The notes under the pieces: model-generated | What the model was told of the DNA's origin: nothing | The model's input: only the letters and a program-made list of their open reading frames with translations | Database searches by the model: none | Made by a program: the position numbers and the translations under genes | NCBI GenBank assembly: GCA_032207245.1 | Contig: CM063509.1 | Coordinates: 55,633,502 to 55,697,501 of the forward strand | Source of the DNA: Pardosa pseudoannulata | Taxonomy: Eukaryota > Arthropoda > Arachnida > Araneae > Lycosidae | Length of the DNA stretch: 64,000 nt | Direction: 5' to 3' | In this document: positions 1 to 12,078 of the stretch, one piece after another | How the letters are laid out: every line of letters begins with the position of its first letter | Position numbering within the stretch: position 1 is the first letter of the stretch

Positions 1-575
1 AATAAAATAATTAAAGAATAAAAATTAAAATTAAAAAAGGCTAAGAGAAAGTTTAGGGATAGGATTAAAAAATTAGGATGTTTAAGGACAGCAAAGGATT
101 TTTATTTTATTTTATAATTTTTTTTTAATAAAGAAAAGAGAAGCACGAACTGCCAGTAAACAATTAAGTTGGTCACAATGTAGTAAGTAGGAAAAGAAGG
201 ATACATTGTGCAGCACAGAAGTAAAGGATAATCCAAGGTACCCACTCCTTTTCCAGAACAAAAATTAAGGACTTTTTAAGGACCAAAGTAACTTTTTATA
301 GGGACCTACTTGAAATACACGATATAACGGCATAAACCCTATCTCCTGAGGAGCATATTTTAATGATTATGAATCAGACAAGGCATGCTCAATAAATGCC
401 CTACAATATTTCCGGATTAAGTTTTTAAAAATGACTAAAAATTAATAAGATAAATCTATTTGACAAAACCTAATTTTGAAAAATGTACATCTAAAGTTTT
501 TTGAGTGATCAAACTAAAAATAAATTGTGAATAAAAACTATTATAAACAGTACTTCCTGAGAGTTTAAAAATGAC

Positions 576-577
<2 letters not shown>

Positions 578-606
<29 letters not shown>
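578..606. repeat. (AT)n microsatellite
   Basis: About 29 bases of uninterrupted AT dinucleotides. Confidence 0.95.
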
Positions 607-608
<2 letters not shown>

Positions 609-824
609 TTTTAGACTTTTCTATTATATTAAATGCAAGGAAAATTAAAATTCCATAAGTAACTGAAATATCTACAAACCCCCATCCTCCATGCTTCGTT
701 TAATTAAAATCTGCATGGCTGTTAGCTATTAGGAAAGGGCAGCAGACTTTATACTTTAAACCTTTTAAGCATACAAAAGATTATATATTTGTCATATAAG
801 AAAACTGATATGAAATCACGAGAC

Positions 825-924
825 NNNNNNNNNNNNNNNNNNNNNNNNNNNNNNNNNNNNNNNNNNNNNNNNNNNNNNNNNNNNNNNNNNNNNNNNNNNN
901 NNNNNNNNNNNNNNNNNNNNNNNN
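825..924. other. Assembly gap of 100 N
   Basis: Exactly 100 N, the usual placeholder for a gap of unknown size. The eight bases just before the gap (CACGAGAC) are repeated just after it, so the two contig ends may overlap and the true gap may be zero. Confidence 0.97.
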
Positions 925-1918
925 CACGAGACTGTGGATCTCATCGATGAAGAAATTGATTGCATTCCAATTTAAAAATTAAGGAGTTTTTAAGGACCTT
1001 TGACAAAAACTAAGTAGTTTTAAGGGCCCTTGAAAATGAAAGCTAAAATTAAGGAGTTCTTAAGAACTTTTAAGGATCATTGGAACCCTGTAACCAAATC
1101 GATCGGAGGAGAGCTTAGATCCTGTTCTGTGGCACTATCTATTGGATGGCCGCGCATTTGAGCAAGTGTGTAAGGGAGAAATTAATGAAGGAACTTGGTG
1201 GAAAATTAAAAGTTAAAGAATCATAGCAACTCAGGGCCGCTTCCTATACTTAGCCTTACGGTGATCAAAGTCCGGCATTTCAGCTATGATCGGATTAGGC
1301 AAGCAATTAAGCTTAGCATAAAATTTTGAAGAAATACTAGTGCAGATATTCTTAAAAGAATCGATACACAAGTCTTTTCATATAATAGCATTGGTGGGGT
1401 CGCTCATACAACAGCATTTCTGTGGGGGGGTCTCCTTAATACTCATGGCTGCCACTATCGAAGAAATATGCCCGAAAAGCCTCATAGCCCGATGTAGTCA
1501 GATTAGTGAATGAGTGAATGACTGTCTAGGAGTGGGTAAAAAAAATTAGTTCAACCTTTATAAACATTGTTGAACCTAATTTCAAATAAAAGTAATATTT
1601 TCTATGTCATTAACTGCAATTGCAGGAAGATAAATCATGGCATAAATGTGTGTAAAAGTTCAAATTTGAAGTCAACAATGTATTTCTGAGGGTGGAACAT
1701 CTTTAAAAAAATTTTCCTTTTACCATTCCCAAAAAAAGTCTTAATAAAACTATTTCACATGCCTCTACAATACCATGTTAATTTTTTTTTTCTTCATATT
1801 ATGCCCTACAGTTATTTCCTCTGTCTTAAGAACAGTTTAAAATAATTTAGAGAAATGTACAATACAGCTGAGAGAATAAGGATTAAAATTTTTATAAATT
1901 CAAAAAAGGATATAATTG

Positions 1919-1965
1919 CAAATGGGTACAAACATCCATGCTAGCATCAGGATTTGAACTGAAGA
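1919..1965 (-). repeat. Old tRNA-SINE relic
   Basis: A short stretch around CATCCATGCTAGCATCAGG resembles the antisense middle of the better-preserved SINEs at 13926 and 14297. The homologous place in unit C (25468-25550) carries the same relic, so this SINE predates the duplication. Confidence 0.5.
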
Positions 1966-3584
1966 TCTGATGACAATATATGTGATAAGCAAAAAATTTA
2001 ATTACAGAAAAATATTAATTCTATACCTGCACAAAATGGAATATACATCATTTGTTCCTAAAAATTAGCAAAAACTTTAGTTAATAAGAATTCATTAAAA
2101 CGAAAAGTATTCTTATAAACTTACCATAGATCTCACTCTCTTAAGGTCATATCACTAAAGCAATAAATTTGCATAACTCCTTTTCACCTTTGAGAAAAGG
2201 TGGTCACCTTGAAAACAGTCCTTTTCTTTCTGCAAAATATCAAGTATTAAAGAGTTTATGCAAAAGTGAGTTCATACAAAATCTTAATATACCAAAAGAG
2301 AGAAATTAATTTGAGTTGAACACATTGCTAGTACATGAATATTAAAAGAAATATTTATATACCATTTCAGATTTTGATAACACATATAACAATGATGCTA
2401 TAAAACTAACCCTTTTAATTTTTTCTTTATATATTGTAAGTTTTAGTTTTACAATCCTATAAATTATTAAATAATATAAGTTATACATAATTCATAAGTA
2501 TTTCATTCATAAGTATCATTCTAAAAAACTAATGCCAAATTCTTTTCAAAGGCATTACATGTTAAGACATTAAGAATTGTTTAAAAAATACCTTAAATTT
2601 ATATTGGTGATTTAAAAGAAGAAAATTTTAATTTTATTGAATAAACAAATCATTATTCAAATTCTAAACATGTATCATCAGGGTCTAAATTAAATTTTTG
2701 GTTTCTTTTTATAAAATTAGTAATACACCTATACTTTAAATCAAATAAATTGATGGATTATACTCTCTAGGATTCTTGTTAATAATTATTCATTTTAAAA
2801 ATAAATGACTAACAGGAAACATTTTACATAAATTTAATATCTGCATTACATAGCAATATTCATGAAGGTATTTTGCATTCTACACAACAGATTAATTATG
2901 GTATATATGTAGTATATTTCAGTACCAGAAAAGGGCCTGACTAAGATACTTTTGTTCCAAGGGTGCAAACCAATTTTTGTGCCCTCCACCCCCATTGCAA
3001 ATTTATAGCTACAAGTTATTATCATAATTACAGTCATATAAATACTATAACATTGAACTAGCAAACATACTTAAGAAATTAACATTAAAGTAATATTTAA
3101 AATCAAAAACACCAAATTTTCATTTTAAGTAATCATTATTATCTCTGTTTAGCCATGCTAAAAATTAAGGACTTTTAAAGACCTAGAGTGACCCACTTTT
3201 TTTATTTTTACCTTGTCACACTCACAAGCTCTGTGGTTCAGAAAATAAATAATAATAGAATTAAAAATAATTAAAACTGATGAGATGATTAAATGGTTTG
3301 TAGTGGTATGTTGCTAATAATCTGTCTTATAAATATGCAATAACCCATAGGATAACAAGAGCACCGGGTTTGTTGAGAAAATTAATTATCAGGTAAATAA
3401 CAGTAAAATTAAAGTAAATAGTTCATGACAAACAAAATTACCTAGTACAATAATTTATTAAAACTTAACAATGGTAGCGTAAGTTTGCAATTTTTCCCCA
3501 GTTAATACGTATTTCAAGCATTCGACTAAATTTTCGTGCCCCCTAAAATTTTCATGCCCAGGGCATGTGCCCCAAGTGCCCGTG

Positions 3585-3700
3585 TTATAATCAGGCCCTG
3601 GTACCAGAGGCTGCATATTTGAATCCAACTGCTGACATGCTTCTTCAGCCTTTGAGGATGGGCTTTTAACGGTAAATCCCCATCTCATAAGCCATTGCAC
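3585..3700. repeat. Old SINE-like relic shared by units A, E and F
   Basis: The stretch from about CAGGCCCTGGTACCAGAGG to the CCCATCTCATAAGCC end matches 37300-37450 and 54430-54790. Its 3' part resembles the tail of the SINE at 54553 (a cytosine-rich CATCTCAT(T)AGCC motif after a run resembling AGCAGTA). It is strongly diverged, and the open frames across it are by-products. Confidence 0.45.
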
Positions 3701-4620
3701 AGCAAAGAATGAACAATGCAGAGAACCAAACCAAACTTACAATTTTTCAGTTTAAAGTGTTTCAGTTTCTGATTAATAATATGCTTACTTACAAATAATC
3801 AAACATCTTCTCATGACCGTAATGCAAAATTTTAGATTTTACTCATTGATTTTAATAACACTCTCTCTTAGAGGTTAATGGTTATCAATTAATGTCAGGT
3901 AACCCTAAATGCACTTTTTCTTGATTTTAGAAGATTTCTACATGATTATTAATAGAACTATAACGTTAAAGACTAAAAACATTTTGCTGTGAATTTTTCA
4001 TTTAGTTCACTCGTTTCCTTCTTTAAAAATAAATAATAACTTCAGCAATACGGTTTTCTAAGATGTAACATCGATTAAATAAAACTGTCTTAAGACTTCG
4101 TACGATTCCGGATGAATATCGTAAACGTAAACATGTAAAAATTTTAATTTTAGGAAGAAAATTATTAAATGAAAATGAGCAATACTGCATTTAAAAATTT
4201 TAAAAAACTGTTGGTAAATAATGTTCATTAATTCATTTGTATCATATGGATAATCTTAGCAAGGTGGAGAAATTCAACGTGTAATTTTAAATGTGGCTGA
4301 CTGATTAACTATCTAATACCTTCTATGATTGTCACTAGCTAGAATTCCACTTTGTTAAAAATTCAAACCTGTCAGTCAGTCAAACAACTCGAAAACACGG
4401 ATAAAACAGAGATTGTAGCTGACCAGGTTCCTTACCCCAACAAACAAACAACCCAATACCACCAAGTAAACAATAGTATGTTGTTGCCAAATGTGATACA
4501 TAATTTCGTTGTGACCAAATGTATAGAGAATGTGCACATGACGTCAGGATTATATAAAATTATTGTGCTCTAAGAATTTTTCTATTACTAAATTTTTTTT
4601 CACATTTCTAATGTATTTTG

Positions 4621-5683
4621 TATGCTTTTGTGAGAAGTACTGTACCTATAAATGTAATTTATGTTATTACCGTAAAATAATCAGGTTTTGCACATCTTTA
4701 TTAGATTCTTATTTATGTAATTAACGGTAGAGATAGAGTATATATCCTTATTGGAGAGTTTCAAAATTTTTTATTTATTTACTACTAACTTCATTGTTCT
4801 TGTTTTGAAAACATTTTGACAACACTTGCTGTAGACCGCAAGCTAATACAAGGATCAGTTCTTCGCGTCACTCCACATGCGAGTGACGTATCGAAGGGCG
4901 AATCTTTTTGCTGAGAGGTAAGGTAGGTATATAGCTCATGTTTGGTATACGCGACGTTCTTTGGCTTGGTTGCGTAGCATTTTTACAACAGTGTTACCAC
5001 TGTTAAAGTTCTAACCCTTGTATAACCCATCAATGGTCAAAATATATGAGCTACTTATTGGTATCAGAGTTGTGCGTTCAAATCCCACTGAGAGCATAGT
5101 TGGTCAGAATCGGCTTTAAACAGTAAATTACGGCCTCATTAGCATTTGTGTAACAAAAAAAACCCCCGTAACATTCCGAATTGAAATAAACTTCAACTCT
5201 TTCAGCTACATCTTGCTGGTGCTATATTCTATATTCTGCACAGGACTACCGAAATGAGGTTGTTTTTGGACTCGAGGCCATCAAGCTTCTGGGCCTAAGG
5301 TATTAAAAAACTACCAAACAGTTGGCAGGAAATCATAGATTTGAATGATGATACTACCCACACTAAAGGTACTGTTTTCGTGTTTATTGTTCTAACTTAT
5401 TAAGAATTTTTTTGGCGGAAAATTTTGTTGCAACCCGAGATAAAGAAAAAGTAAAGTGTGCTAGGGTATTGCCATTAGAAAGAGATAGATTAGCTCACAA
5501 TTTGCTCTCTCCAACAATAACGTTGACACAATATATCACACATGTAAAACAGGTAATAAAACAAACTTTTAAATGTTGAATTTTATTCTTAATACATGTA
5601 AGTTTCTTGTTAAATATTTCACATTAGCTGCATAAATAATTTAATTCATTCTAACAATGCATGAATAAACTTCTACCTTTGAT
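4621..5683. other. Intergenic sequence with a small hairpin and a SINE relic
   Basis: No gene seen. The first part is homologous to 44400-44560. A hairpin with arms CGTCACT and AGTGACG lies at 4866-4888 in a locally less AT-rich patch. The rest is unassigned. Confidence 0.5.
5060..5154 (+). repeat. Partial tRNA-SINE
   Basis: A B-box-like GTTCAAATCCCACT is followed by AGAATCGGCTTTAA and a CCTCATTAGC motif in the same order as in the full SINEs at 50308 and 54553. The A-box half is missing or diverged. Confidence 0.7.
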
Positions 5684-5802
5684 TTACTACATATTTCCAA
5701 ATATAAGCCCATCCGTATATAAGCCAAGGGTGTGATTTTCCTTCAAAAATGTACCCACGGTTCAAAACCCGTATATAAGCCGAAATAATGTTCGGAAACA
5801 TC

Positions 5803-6078
5803 TGTGGTGATCACAGGACACAACAGATGGCACCACTAGACCACCGTGTACCACAGACTGACCGGTACTATCTAGTTTGACCAGTTCACGACTGGTACTA
5901 CAAGCTGTAGGTACTCTCTTAGATGCTCGCTCTCCACTTGGATGTTATGCACATGTTTTTCTCCCTATTTGGTGATATATTCGATGCAGAATAAAATTGT
6001 TAAGTTTTTATTAATGTTGTGCTTATTTATAACAGTTCTCTCAAACACATCTGCTTTGCCCAACGACGAACCGTTATA
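5803..6078 (+). repeat. 5' LTR of the Gypsy element
   Basis: 276 bp starting TGTGGTGATCAC and ending CCGTTATA. AATAAA lies near the 3' side (about 5989-5995), a plausible polyadenylation signal, and the LTR promoter should drive the genomic RNA. It is identical to the 3' LTR except at 5871. Confidence 0.95.
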
Positions 6079-6098
6079 AGTGGTGACCCTTAAGATTT
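6079..6098 (+). promoter_or_regulatory. Putative primer-binding site
   Basis: AGTGGTGACCCTTAAG directly follows the 5' LTR, where a tRNA primer-binding site is expected. TGGTGACCC would pair with a tRNA 3' end of the form GGGTCACCA. I cannot name the tRNA. Confidence 0.5.
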
Positions 6099-6891
6099 TC
6101 GTAACCTTCGGCAGATTTTTTGCATCGAATTTGCAACCATGTGCATTTTTTACGCCATGTTCTGAAATCCTTTTCAATCCTGCTATTGCCAATAAGTTTC
6201 GCGTCGTTGCCGTTTTCCACGAAGAATTGTGTATCATTCCTGTTACTTCAAGCACGATATTTCATCATTTTTTTAAAAAATGTGTTTTTTTGAAGCTACT
6301 TGTGTTTAACGCTAGAAACGCGCTTGTGCCAACTTGGATTATTGTGTGCCATTTTTCATCACCAGTAAGGACCATGTGATCTTCAAAATCTTTCTGCATC
6401 TTCATTCTGAGTTTTAGTGTTATGCCACCACAGTGTTCAATTGAAAATTTAAATATTCAGCGATCATCCTGAACGGATATTCCTTGTTCCCGGCAATATG
6501 CATTTTTTCTACATCACTTCTACTTTGTGTTACATTTTTGTGCTCATACATATCAGTGCTTTTCTATTTTTGGATTACCTCGTCGATTCGTCGTTTTCAC
6601 AGTAAGCAAAATATATTTTTTTCTTTTCAAAATTTTCTTTATATTATTTAATGCATTTTTATTGCATATCACATGTATTGCCAGCAGTTCCCTACCGCAA
6701 TTAAATTCAACTACTACGTTCACAATAACTGAGCCATAGCTAAATGTAAAATATTTTTGTGTATTTATTCTGCATTGCTCTATTTTGTGTTTATATTTTA
6801 TATATTGTATTGCACTGTGTACCTATATATATAGTATACCAAGTTATTTTTATTTTTTGTCTTTATAATTTACCTTTTCTCACTGTGCAAA
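6079..6891 (+). other. Untranslated leader of the Gypsy element
   Basis: 813 bases between the 5' LTR and the gag start. The short open frames here (for example 6080-6379 and 6527-6739) resemble no retroelement domain. The last 250 bases are T-rich. Confidence 0.6.
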
Positions 6892-7698
6892 ATGACTGAA
6901 CCAATTCCTAAGGCAGAACAGGTGATGCCTGCCGAAGTCGCGCGCGTTGCGGTCAAACCACCGCCATTTTGGAAGACGAATCCAAAGCTTTGGTTCATCC
7001 AGCTTGAATCCCAATTCGTTCTGGCTAATGTCACGGCAGATGACACCAAATTTCACTACGTTGTATCAGCTATGGACTCAGAGATGCTAAATTCGGTTTG
7101 TGACATTCTCGTTAATCCACCAAAAGGAGATTCTTATAACAGATTAAAAGCTAAACTCATAGAATTACATTCAGAGAGTGAGACTTCCAAAATTAGAACT
7201 CTACTACAAGGCCTCGAACTTGGTGACCAACGCCCATCTCAACTGCTCACACGCATGCGGGCACTGGCCGGAGACACTGTTGGGGAGCCGTTACTCAAAT
7301 CCTTATGGATGAACCGATTACCTACCACAATGCAATCTATTATTGCCGCGCTTAATGAATCCCTAAATGGCCTTGCATCGGTGGCAGATAAAATCCATGA
7401 ACTGTCAGCGGGATCTAACATTCAGGCTCTCGATAGTGCTCCGGTAGCACAAAATGATAACACTAGAATAGCGCGTTTGGAAACGAAAATTGAAGAGTTA
7501 ACTGGGCTAATCGGCGAACTGAGTACCAGTGCTAGGAGAAACTCTCGCTCTCGATACAGGAGAGATAGCGCTAAGAGGCATTCAAGAAGTCGCTCAAAAG
7601 TACGCACCAATCCTGATATTTGCTTCTACCACGCACAATTTGGTAAAAACGCCAGAAATTGTCGTCTCCCTTGCAATTTTTCCCAGCAGGAAAACTAG
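6892..7698 (+). CDS. gag: Gypsy gag polyprotein
   Basis: 268 residues forming the structural (capsid and nucleocapsid) polyprotein. The N-terminal two thirds contain the PPPFW...[10 protein letters not shown] start and the LYxxLKxxLIE-like region typical of arthropod Gypsy gag proteins. An arginine/serine-rich stretch at about 213-240 is followed by a C-terminal cysteine/histidine cluster (CFYH, about 247-250, then CRLPC at about 260-264) like the atypical zinc knuckle of this group. The ATG at 6892 is the first good start after the leader. The frame ends at 7698, 40 bases into pol, and pol lies in the -1 frame. Confidence 0.9.
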   Translation: MTEPIPKAEQVMPAEVARVAVKPPPFWKTNPKLWFIQLESQFVLANVTADDTKFHYVVSAMDSEMLNSVCDILVNPPKGDSYNRLKAKLIELHSESETSKIRTLLQGLELGDQRPSQLLTRMRALAGDTVGEPLLKSLWMNRLPTTMQSIIAALNESLNGLASVADKIHELSAGSNIQALDSAPVAQNDNTRIARLETKIEELTGLIGELSTSARRNSRSRYRRDSAKRHSRSRSKVRTNPDICFYHAQFGKNARNCRLPCNFSQQEN

Positions 7699-10600
7699 AA
7701 CGGCGATCGCTCAACGGCCGAGAACGCGACCGCCAAATTCGCCGAATTCTGTTGGCCGACCGCACGACTAATTGTAAATTTTTGATAGACACAGGCGCAG
7801 ATTTATCCGTTTTGCCGAGTTCATTTGTTCCACAAACGCAGCCATCAAAAAATTTAATTTTGTTTGCCGCGAATGGATCCCAGATCGCCACATTTGGCAC
7901 CAAACGCTTAAAACTTGATTTAAACCTTCGCCGACCATTCACATGGTCATTCGTAGTTGCGGATGTTAAACAGCCTATCATTGGTGTCGATTTTCTGAAA
8001 CATTATAACCTTTTGGTGGACGTAAAAAATGAGAGATTAATCGACTCTATTACTAAACTGACCTCAGGAGGCATTTCGGTGAATTACAAAACAGATAATC
8101 CAAACATATCAATTTTACTTGGTACCTCGGATTTTGATAAACTTTTGAATGATTTCCCCGGATTGACTAATCCTTCACAGCCAATCAAGTCGATAGAAAC
8201 AAATGTAACGTTTCATCATATTAAAACAACTGGTCCCCCTGTTTTTTCAAAACCTAGACGTCTATCGCCCGAATTACTTAAAATCGCGCGTCAGGAATTT
8301 GAATACCTCATGACTCAGGGCATCATTCGACCTTCTAACAGCCCGTGGGCAAGCCCGTTACATATGGTAAAAAAACCCAATGGTGAGTGGCGTCCTTGCG
8401 GTGACTACCGACGCTTAAACGCCAATACTATTCCGGATCGTTACCCACTGCCCCATATCCAGGATTGTACGCAGATTTTTCATAACAAACAAATTTTTTC
8501 GACTATAGATCTCACGCGAGCGTACCACCAAATTCCAGTAAATCCTGCGGATATTACCAAGACTGCTGTTACGACTCCGTTTGGCTTATTTGAATATGTG
8601 TTCATGCCTTTCGGATTGCGTAACGCAGCACAAACATTCCAACGTTTTATTCACCAGGTACTTTCTGGTTTAGATTATTGTGTGCCGTATCTTGACGATG
8701 TTTTAATTGCTTCCTCGACGCCGGAAGAACATAAAATGCATCTACAACAAGTTTTCACCCGTTTGTCTCACCATGGCTTAAAAATTAATCCCGCTAAGTG
8801 TGTTTTAGGAAAACCGTCTGTAACCTTTCTAGGATGCCTCATTACACCAGAAGGCGTTAAACCTCTGCCCGAAAAAGTGCAGGCTATCAGGGAATTTCCT
8901 AAACCACAAACTTTTGTGGAACTAAAACGGTTCTTAGCAATGTTAAATTTCTATCGCCGTTTTTTGCCTCATGCCGCACATATGCAAGCTCCCTTACACG
9001 AGTATTTAAAAGATTCGAAGAAGAATGACAGGAGACAAATTCCCTGGACAGATGATGCTACGTCCGCATTTAATAATTGTAAAACATCCTTAGCCAACGC
9101 TGTTACTTTAAGTTATCAGGAGCCAAATCAAAGTATCTGTCTCATGGTTGACGCATCAGACTCCGCCATAGGGGCAGCCTTGCATGTTATTAAAGACGGT
9201 AACATGAAACCCTTAGCATTTTTTTCGCGTAAGTTATCCCCTACCGAAAAACGTTATAGCACTTACGATAGGGAACTACTGGCAATATACGCAGCGGTGA
9301 AACACTTTAAACACAACTTGGAAGGACGCACCTTTACAATTTTCACGGACCATCGCCCTCTAACGTATTTATTTACAAAAAATTCTGACTCGGCATCTCC
9401 ACGACAAATCCGTCAATCGAGCTATATTGCTCAATTCTGTACAGATATACAGCACATCAGCGGCAAGGACAATGTTGTGGCTGATGCATTATCTCGAGTC
9501 TGCGAAATCAAGAGTTCGTCGATTGGTCTTGAGTCCATTGCCAGAGCTCAACAAGACGATGAGGAGTTACAAAATCTCCTGCGTGATAAAGACCACTCGC
9601 TAAATTTACAACCGATGCCTGTTACTTCTAAACTTAGTGTATTGTGTGATGTTGCAAACAACAAAATCCGTCCATTTATCCCTACGGCCCTGCGACGAAC
9701 GATTTTTCAACAATTGCATAATCTTGCACACCCTGGTATCCGTGCTACAAAAAAGTTGATCTTGGACCGGTATGTTTGGCCGGCAAGTTCTAAAGATGTT
9801 ACCGAATGGACACGGGCATGCAAAGACTGCCAAACTTCGAAAGTGGTGCGACATACAAAAAGTCCACACCAACAATTTCCCCTTGTGTCAGACAGATTTG
9901 AACATGTACATCTTGACTTGGTGGGACCCTTACCGCCATCCGACGGATTCAACTATTTGTTGACATGCATTGATCGATTTTCACGTTGGCCAGAAGCCAT
10001 CCCAATCACTGACATGTCAGCTGAAACAGTAGCCAAAGCATTTCTACACCACTGGATCGCCAGATTTGGAGTCCCGACCACCATCACGACCGACCAGGGT
10101 CGTCAATTTGAATCATTCCTTTTTACCAACCTGAACAAGATGCTCGGCATTCGCCGAATAAGGACAACTCCATATCATCCTTGTGCGAATGGAATGATTG
10201 AACGTTTCCATCGTTCACTTAAGCAAGCCCTCAAGTGTCACAACAATAATAAGTGGACAGAAAGTTTGCCACTTGTACTTTTAGGTCTCCGCTCTGCCTT
10301 TAAAGAGGACCTGGGAGGTACGTGTGCTGAGATGCTCTATGGCATCCCCCTTAGGCTACCTGCAGATTTTTTTCAACATTCAACGACCAACTACAACAAC
10401 CCGTCGACGTTCCTTAAATCTCTGTCTGAACAAATGCATCGATTGGCACCTGTACCCACAACAAATCATAACCGACAGACCTCATTTGTGCATCCAGCGC
10501 TGACGACGTGCACTCACGTCTTCGTGAGGAACGATGCTGTCAAATCTCCTCTTACTCGTCCATATGATGGTCCTTTTCGTGTCATCGAAAGAAATTCAAA

Positions 10601-10937
10601 ACACTTCATCCTGTTTATTCATGGAAAAAATTCGGTGATAAGTGTTGACCGACTGAAACCTGCTTTTCATCTTGGAGAATCAACTTCACACTCTAATACT
10701 TCAACTACAGATGTGTCACCGAATCCTACAGCTGATGGTCCATCGTCATCTACAACAGTTCCTGGACAACTTGACCAACGTCAACCGACTCCTTCTTCAC
10801 CTGATCCGGGTCAGCTGGAGCAGAAGCCTCAACTTGGACGTAAGAAATGGACATTTAAAGACCCGATGTCTGCAGCTCCAACTGTTACTCGTTCCGGACG
10901 TCACGTCAGATTCAATCCACGGTACCTTCCCAGTTAG
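7659..10937 (+). CDS. pol: Gypsy pol polyprotein (protease, RT, RNase H, integrase)
   Basis: 1092 open residues. Domains in order: aspartic protease with DTGADLS at about 44-50; reverse transcriptase from about 200 with the YLDD catalytic box at 344-347; RNase H with D498 (VDASD), E539, D564 (TDHRP) and D609; integrase zinc-binding residues H687, H691, C721 and C724; integrase core D753, D812 and E848 (DD35E spacing); then a C-terminal tail ending near the polypurine tract. All key catalytic residues are present. Translation probably begins by -1 frameshifting from gag, so the methionine at 7659 is a formal rather than true start. The domain order PR-RT-RH-IN is that of Ty3/Gypsy. No interruption was found, so the element may be competent. 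Confidence 0.95.
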   Translation: MSSPLQFFPAGKLERRSLNGRERDRQIRRILLADRTTNCKFLIDTGADLSVLPSSFVPQTQPSKNLILFAANGSQIATFGTKRLKLDLNLRRPFTWSFVVADVKQPIIGVDFLKHYNLLVDVKNERLIDSITKLTSGGISVNYKTDNPNISILLGTSDFDKLLNDFPGLTNPSQPIKSIETNVTFHHIKTTGPPVFSKPRRLSPELLKIARQEFEYLMTQGIIRPSNSPWASPLHMVKKPNGEWRPCGDYRRLNANTIPDRYPLPHIQDCTQIFHNKQIFSTIDLTRAYHQIPVNPADITKTAVTTPFGLFEYVFMPFGLRNAAQTFQRFIHQVLSGLDYCVPYLDDVLIASSTPEEHKMHLQQVFTRLSHHGLKINPAKCVLGKPSVTFLGCLITPEGVKPLPEKVQAIREFPKPQTFVELKRFLAMLNFYRRFLPHAAHMQAPLHEYLKDSKKNDRRQIPWTDDATSAFNNCKTSLANAVTLSYQEPNQSICLMVDASDSAIGAALHVIKDGNMKPLAFFSRKLSPTEKRYSTYDRELLAIYAAVKHFKHNLEGRTFTIFTDHRPLTYLFTKNSDSASPRQIRQSSYIAQFCTDIQHISGKDNVVADALSRVCEIKSSSIGLESIARAQQDDEELQNLLRDKDHSLNLQPMPVTSKLSVLCDVANNKIRPFIPTALRRTIFQQLHNLAHPGIRATKKLILDRYVWPASSKDVTEWTRACKDCQTSKVVRHTKSPHQQFPLVSDRFEHVHLDLVGPLPPSDGFNYLLTCIDRFSRWPEAIPITDMSAETVAKAFLHHWIARFGVPTTITTDQGRQFESFLFTNLNKMLGIRRIRTTPYHPCANGMIERFHRSLKQALKCHNNNKWTESLPLVLLGLRSAFKEDLGGTCAEMLYGIPLRLPADFFQHSTTNYNNPSTFLKSLSEQMHRLAPVPTTNHNRQTSFVHPALTTCTHVFVRNDAVKSPLTRPYDGPFRVIERNSKHFILFIHGKNSVISVDRLKPAFHLGESTSHSNTSTTDVSPNPTADGPSSSTTVPGQLDQRQPTPSSPDPGQLEQKPQLGRKKWTFKDPMSAAPTVTRSGRHVRFNPRYLPS
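7675..7684 (+). promoter_or_regulatory. Possible -1 frameshift site between gag and pol
   Basis: AATTTTTCCC lies inside the 40-bp gag/pol overlap, shortly before the gag stop. A one-base backward slip on the T run would move ribosomes from the gag frame (CNFSQ) to the pol frame (QFFPAG). It is not a perfect X-XXY-YYZ heptamer, so the assignment is tentative. Confidence 0.45.
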
Positions 10938-10954
10938 CCTCTCGTGTCTTTGAC

Positions 10955-10970
10955 ACTTGGGGGGGAGTAC
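10955..10970 (+). promoter_or_regulatory. Polypurine tract
   Basis: CTTGGGGGGGAGTAC abuts the 3' LTR, the expected place for the primer of plus-strand DNA synthesis. Confidence 0.85.
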
Positions 10971-11246
10971 TGTGGTGATCACAGGACACAACAGATGGCA
11001 CCACTAGACCACCGTGTACCACAGACTGACCGGTACTAACTAGTTTGACCAGTTCACGACTGGTACTACAAGCTGTAGGTACTCTCTTAGATGCTCGCTC
11101 TCCACTTGGATGTTATGCACATGTTTTTCTCCCTATTTGGTGATATATTCGATGCAGAATAAAATTGTTAAGTTTTTATTAATGTTGTGCTTATTTATAA
11201 CAGTTCTCTCAAACACATCTGCTTTGCCCAACGACGAACCGTTATA
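10971..11246 (+). repeat. 3' LTR of the Gypsy element
   Basis: 276 bp, identical to the 5' LTR except A at 11039. Confidence 0.95.
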
Positions 11247-12078
11247 CATCCAACTACGCCGTTAAGAAGCCGAAAATACCGCCAAGCGGGTAAAACAAAG
11301 GAAATATTTTCCAATTAAATTGCTTATAAGTAAAACCAACTAAAAGCTAGACCAATGCTTCTCAAAATATTTTCGCCATGGTATCCAATTTAAGTACCGC
11401 GGAGGTAGAGAATTAGCCGCATCTCGAGACCAATAGAAAGATATCTCTTAGCACTTTTCGATAGTAGTGAGGAAAAACAACTTATTTTAAATTTTAATTA
11501 ATTTCATGTTATCTTTATTAATTTCTCAATTTTACAATAACTTATCTAGATTACTGCCGCGGCACACAGTTTAATAATCGCGGCGTTAGACCATGCGGCC
11601 AATATTTACTTTAATGCTAATGATAATAGCTTCAACTCTGGTAACCCTATATAGAGGTAAACATTTTCATGAATGTTTTTTAAAAATTCCAATTTTGGCA
11701 TTTTATCGATTGCTTCCGGCTTAAGTAGAATTGTGTTTATTAGCCGATCCGCTACCGCTATAGTATTGGTGTTTTGGCACGATTATAACTTATATCTTTT
11801 AAAATTTATTATTCAATTTGCGTTTTTTCCCTTTTCAAAATTTTTGCAAAGATCGTTTGCTTTTTGTCGTTATACATCTTCGTTATTCCTTTTTTTTTTA
11901 CCATTTCATTATTTTTTTTTGCAGATCTGCGAGCTCTTTTGTCGCCAACAGCCAAAAACGTCGCCAAGAAATACATATATTACATTTGTTCCATTGATCT
12001 TTTTATACGCTGATCCCCCCACTTTAGGTCTATAAAAATCCCAAAAATTGTCGGCTTACACACAGAAATATATGGTAA
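11247..12078. other. Right-hand remainder of the split DNA transposon
   Basis: No gene is supported. Locally less AT-rich, with GCCGCGG and CGCGGCG motifs near 11555-11585. The 120-codon frame at 11673-12035 is T-rich and low-complexity, so it is not called. Confidence 0.5.

Larger units (their letters stand above)
1..1480. other. AT-rich sequence, no gene recognised
   Basis: I see no supported gene here. The stretch holds a short AT microsatellite, a scaffold gap and short dispersed motifs of the form AAAATTAAGGA(C/G)TTTTTAAGG near 263, 973, 1049 and again at 3161. The part from about 925 to 1330 is less AT-rich and could be an old transposon or exon fragment, but short translations in all frames hit stops and I recognise nothing. 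Confidence 0.5.
1480..4620. repeat. Unit A flank module of the tandem ZNF array
   Basis: This non-coding block matches, in the same order, blocks at 24600-26400, 34745-37990 and 52750-57500. Shared landmarks include the GGTGGAACATCTT stretch (1693, 24783), the CTTACCATAGATCTCACT-type stretch (2120, 25690, 35820, 52925), CACCTATACTTTAAATC (2726, 36330, 43285, 53500) and the TAGCTAGAATTCCA stretch (4338, 57433). No ZNF exon accompanies this copy in the window. Its short open frames are not conserved between copies, so I do not call genes in it. Confidence 0.8.
5803..11246 (+). mobile_element. Nearly intact Ty3/Gypsy LTR retrotransposon
   Basis: A 5444-bp element with two 276-bp LTRs, an 813-bp leader, gag, overlapping pol and a polypurine tract. 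The flanks repeat CATC (5799-5802 and 11247-11250; five bases if the boundary A is included) as the TSD. The LTRs differ at a single position (T at 5871, A at 11039). Gag and pol are both fully open and no env-like frame follows pol. It reads as a young insertion with the coding set needed for copying by reverse transcription. Confidence 0.95.
5684..12078. mobile_element. Old DNA transposon split by the Gypsy element
   Basis: The two ends look like inverted repeats: TTTACTACATATTTCC followed by AAATATAAGCC at 5684, and the reverse complement of TTTACCATATATTTC followed by TGTGTGTAAGCC at 12078. The phrase CGTATATAAGCC recurs inside. Only about 930 bp of this element remain outside the Gypsy (5684-5802 and 11247-12078), with no recognisable transposase. 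Such ends resemble pogo/Tc1-mariner type elements, but that assignment is tentative. Confidence 0.45.
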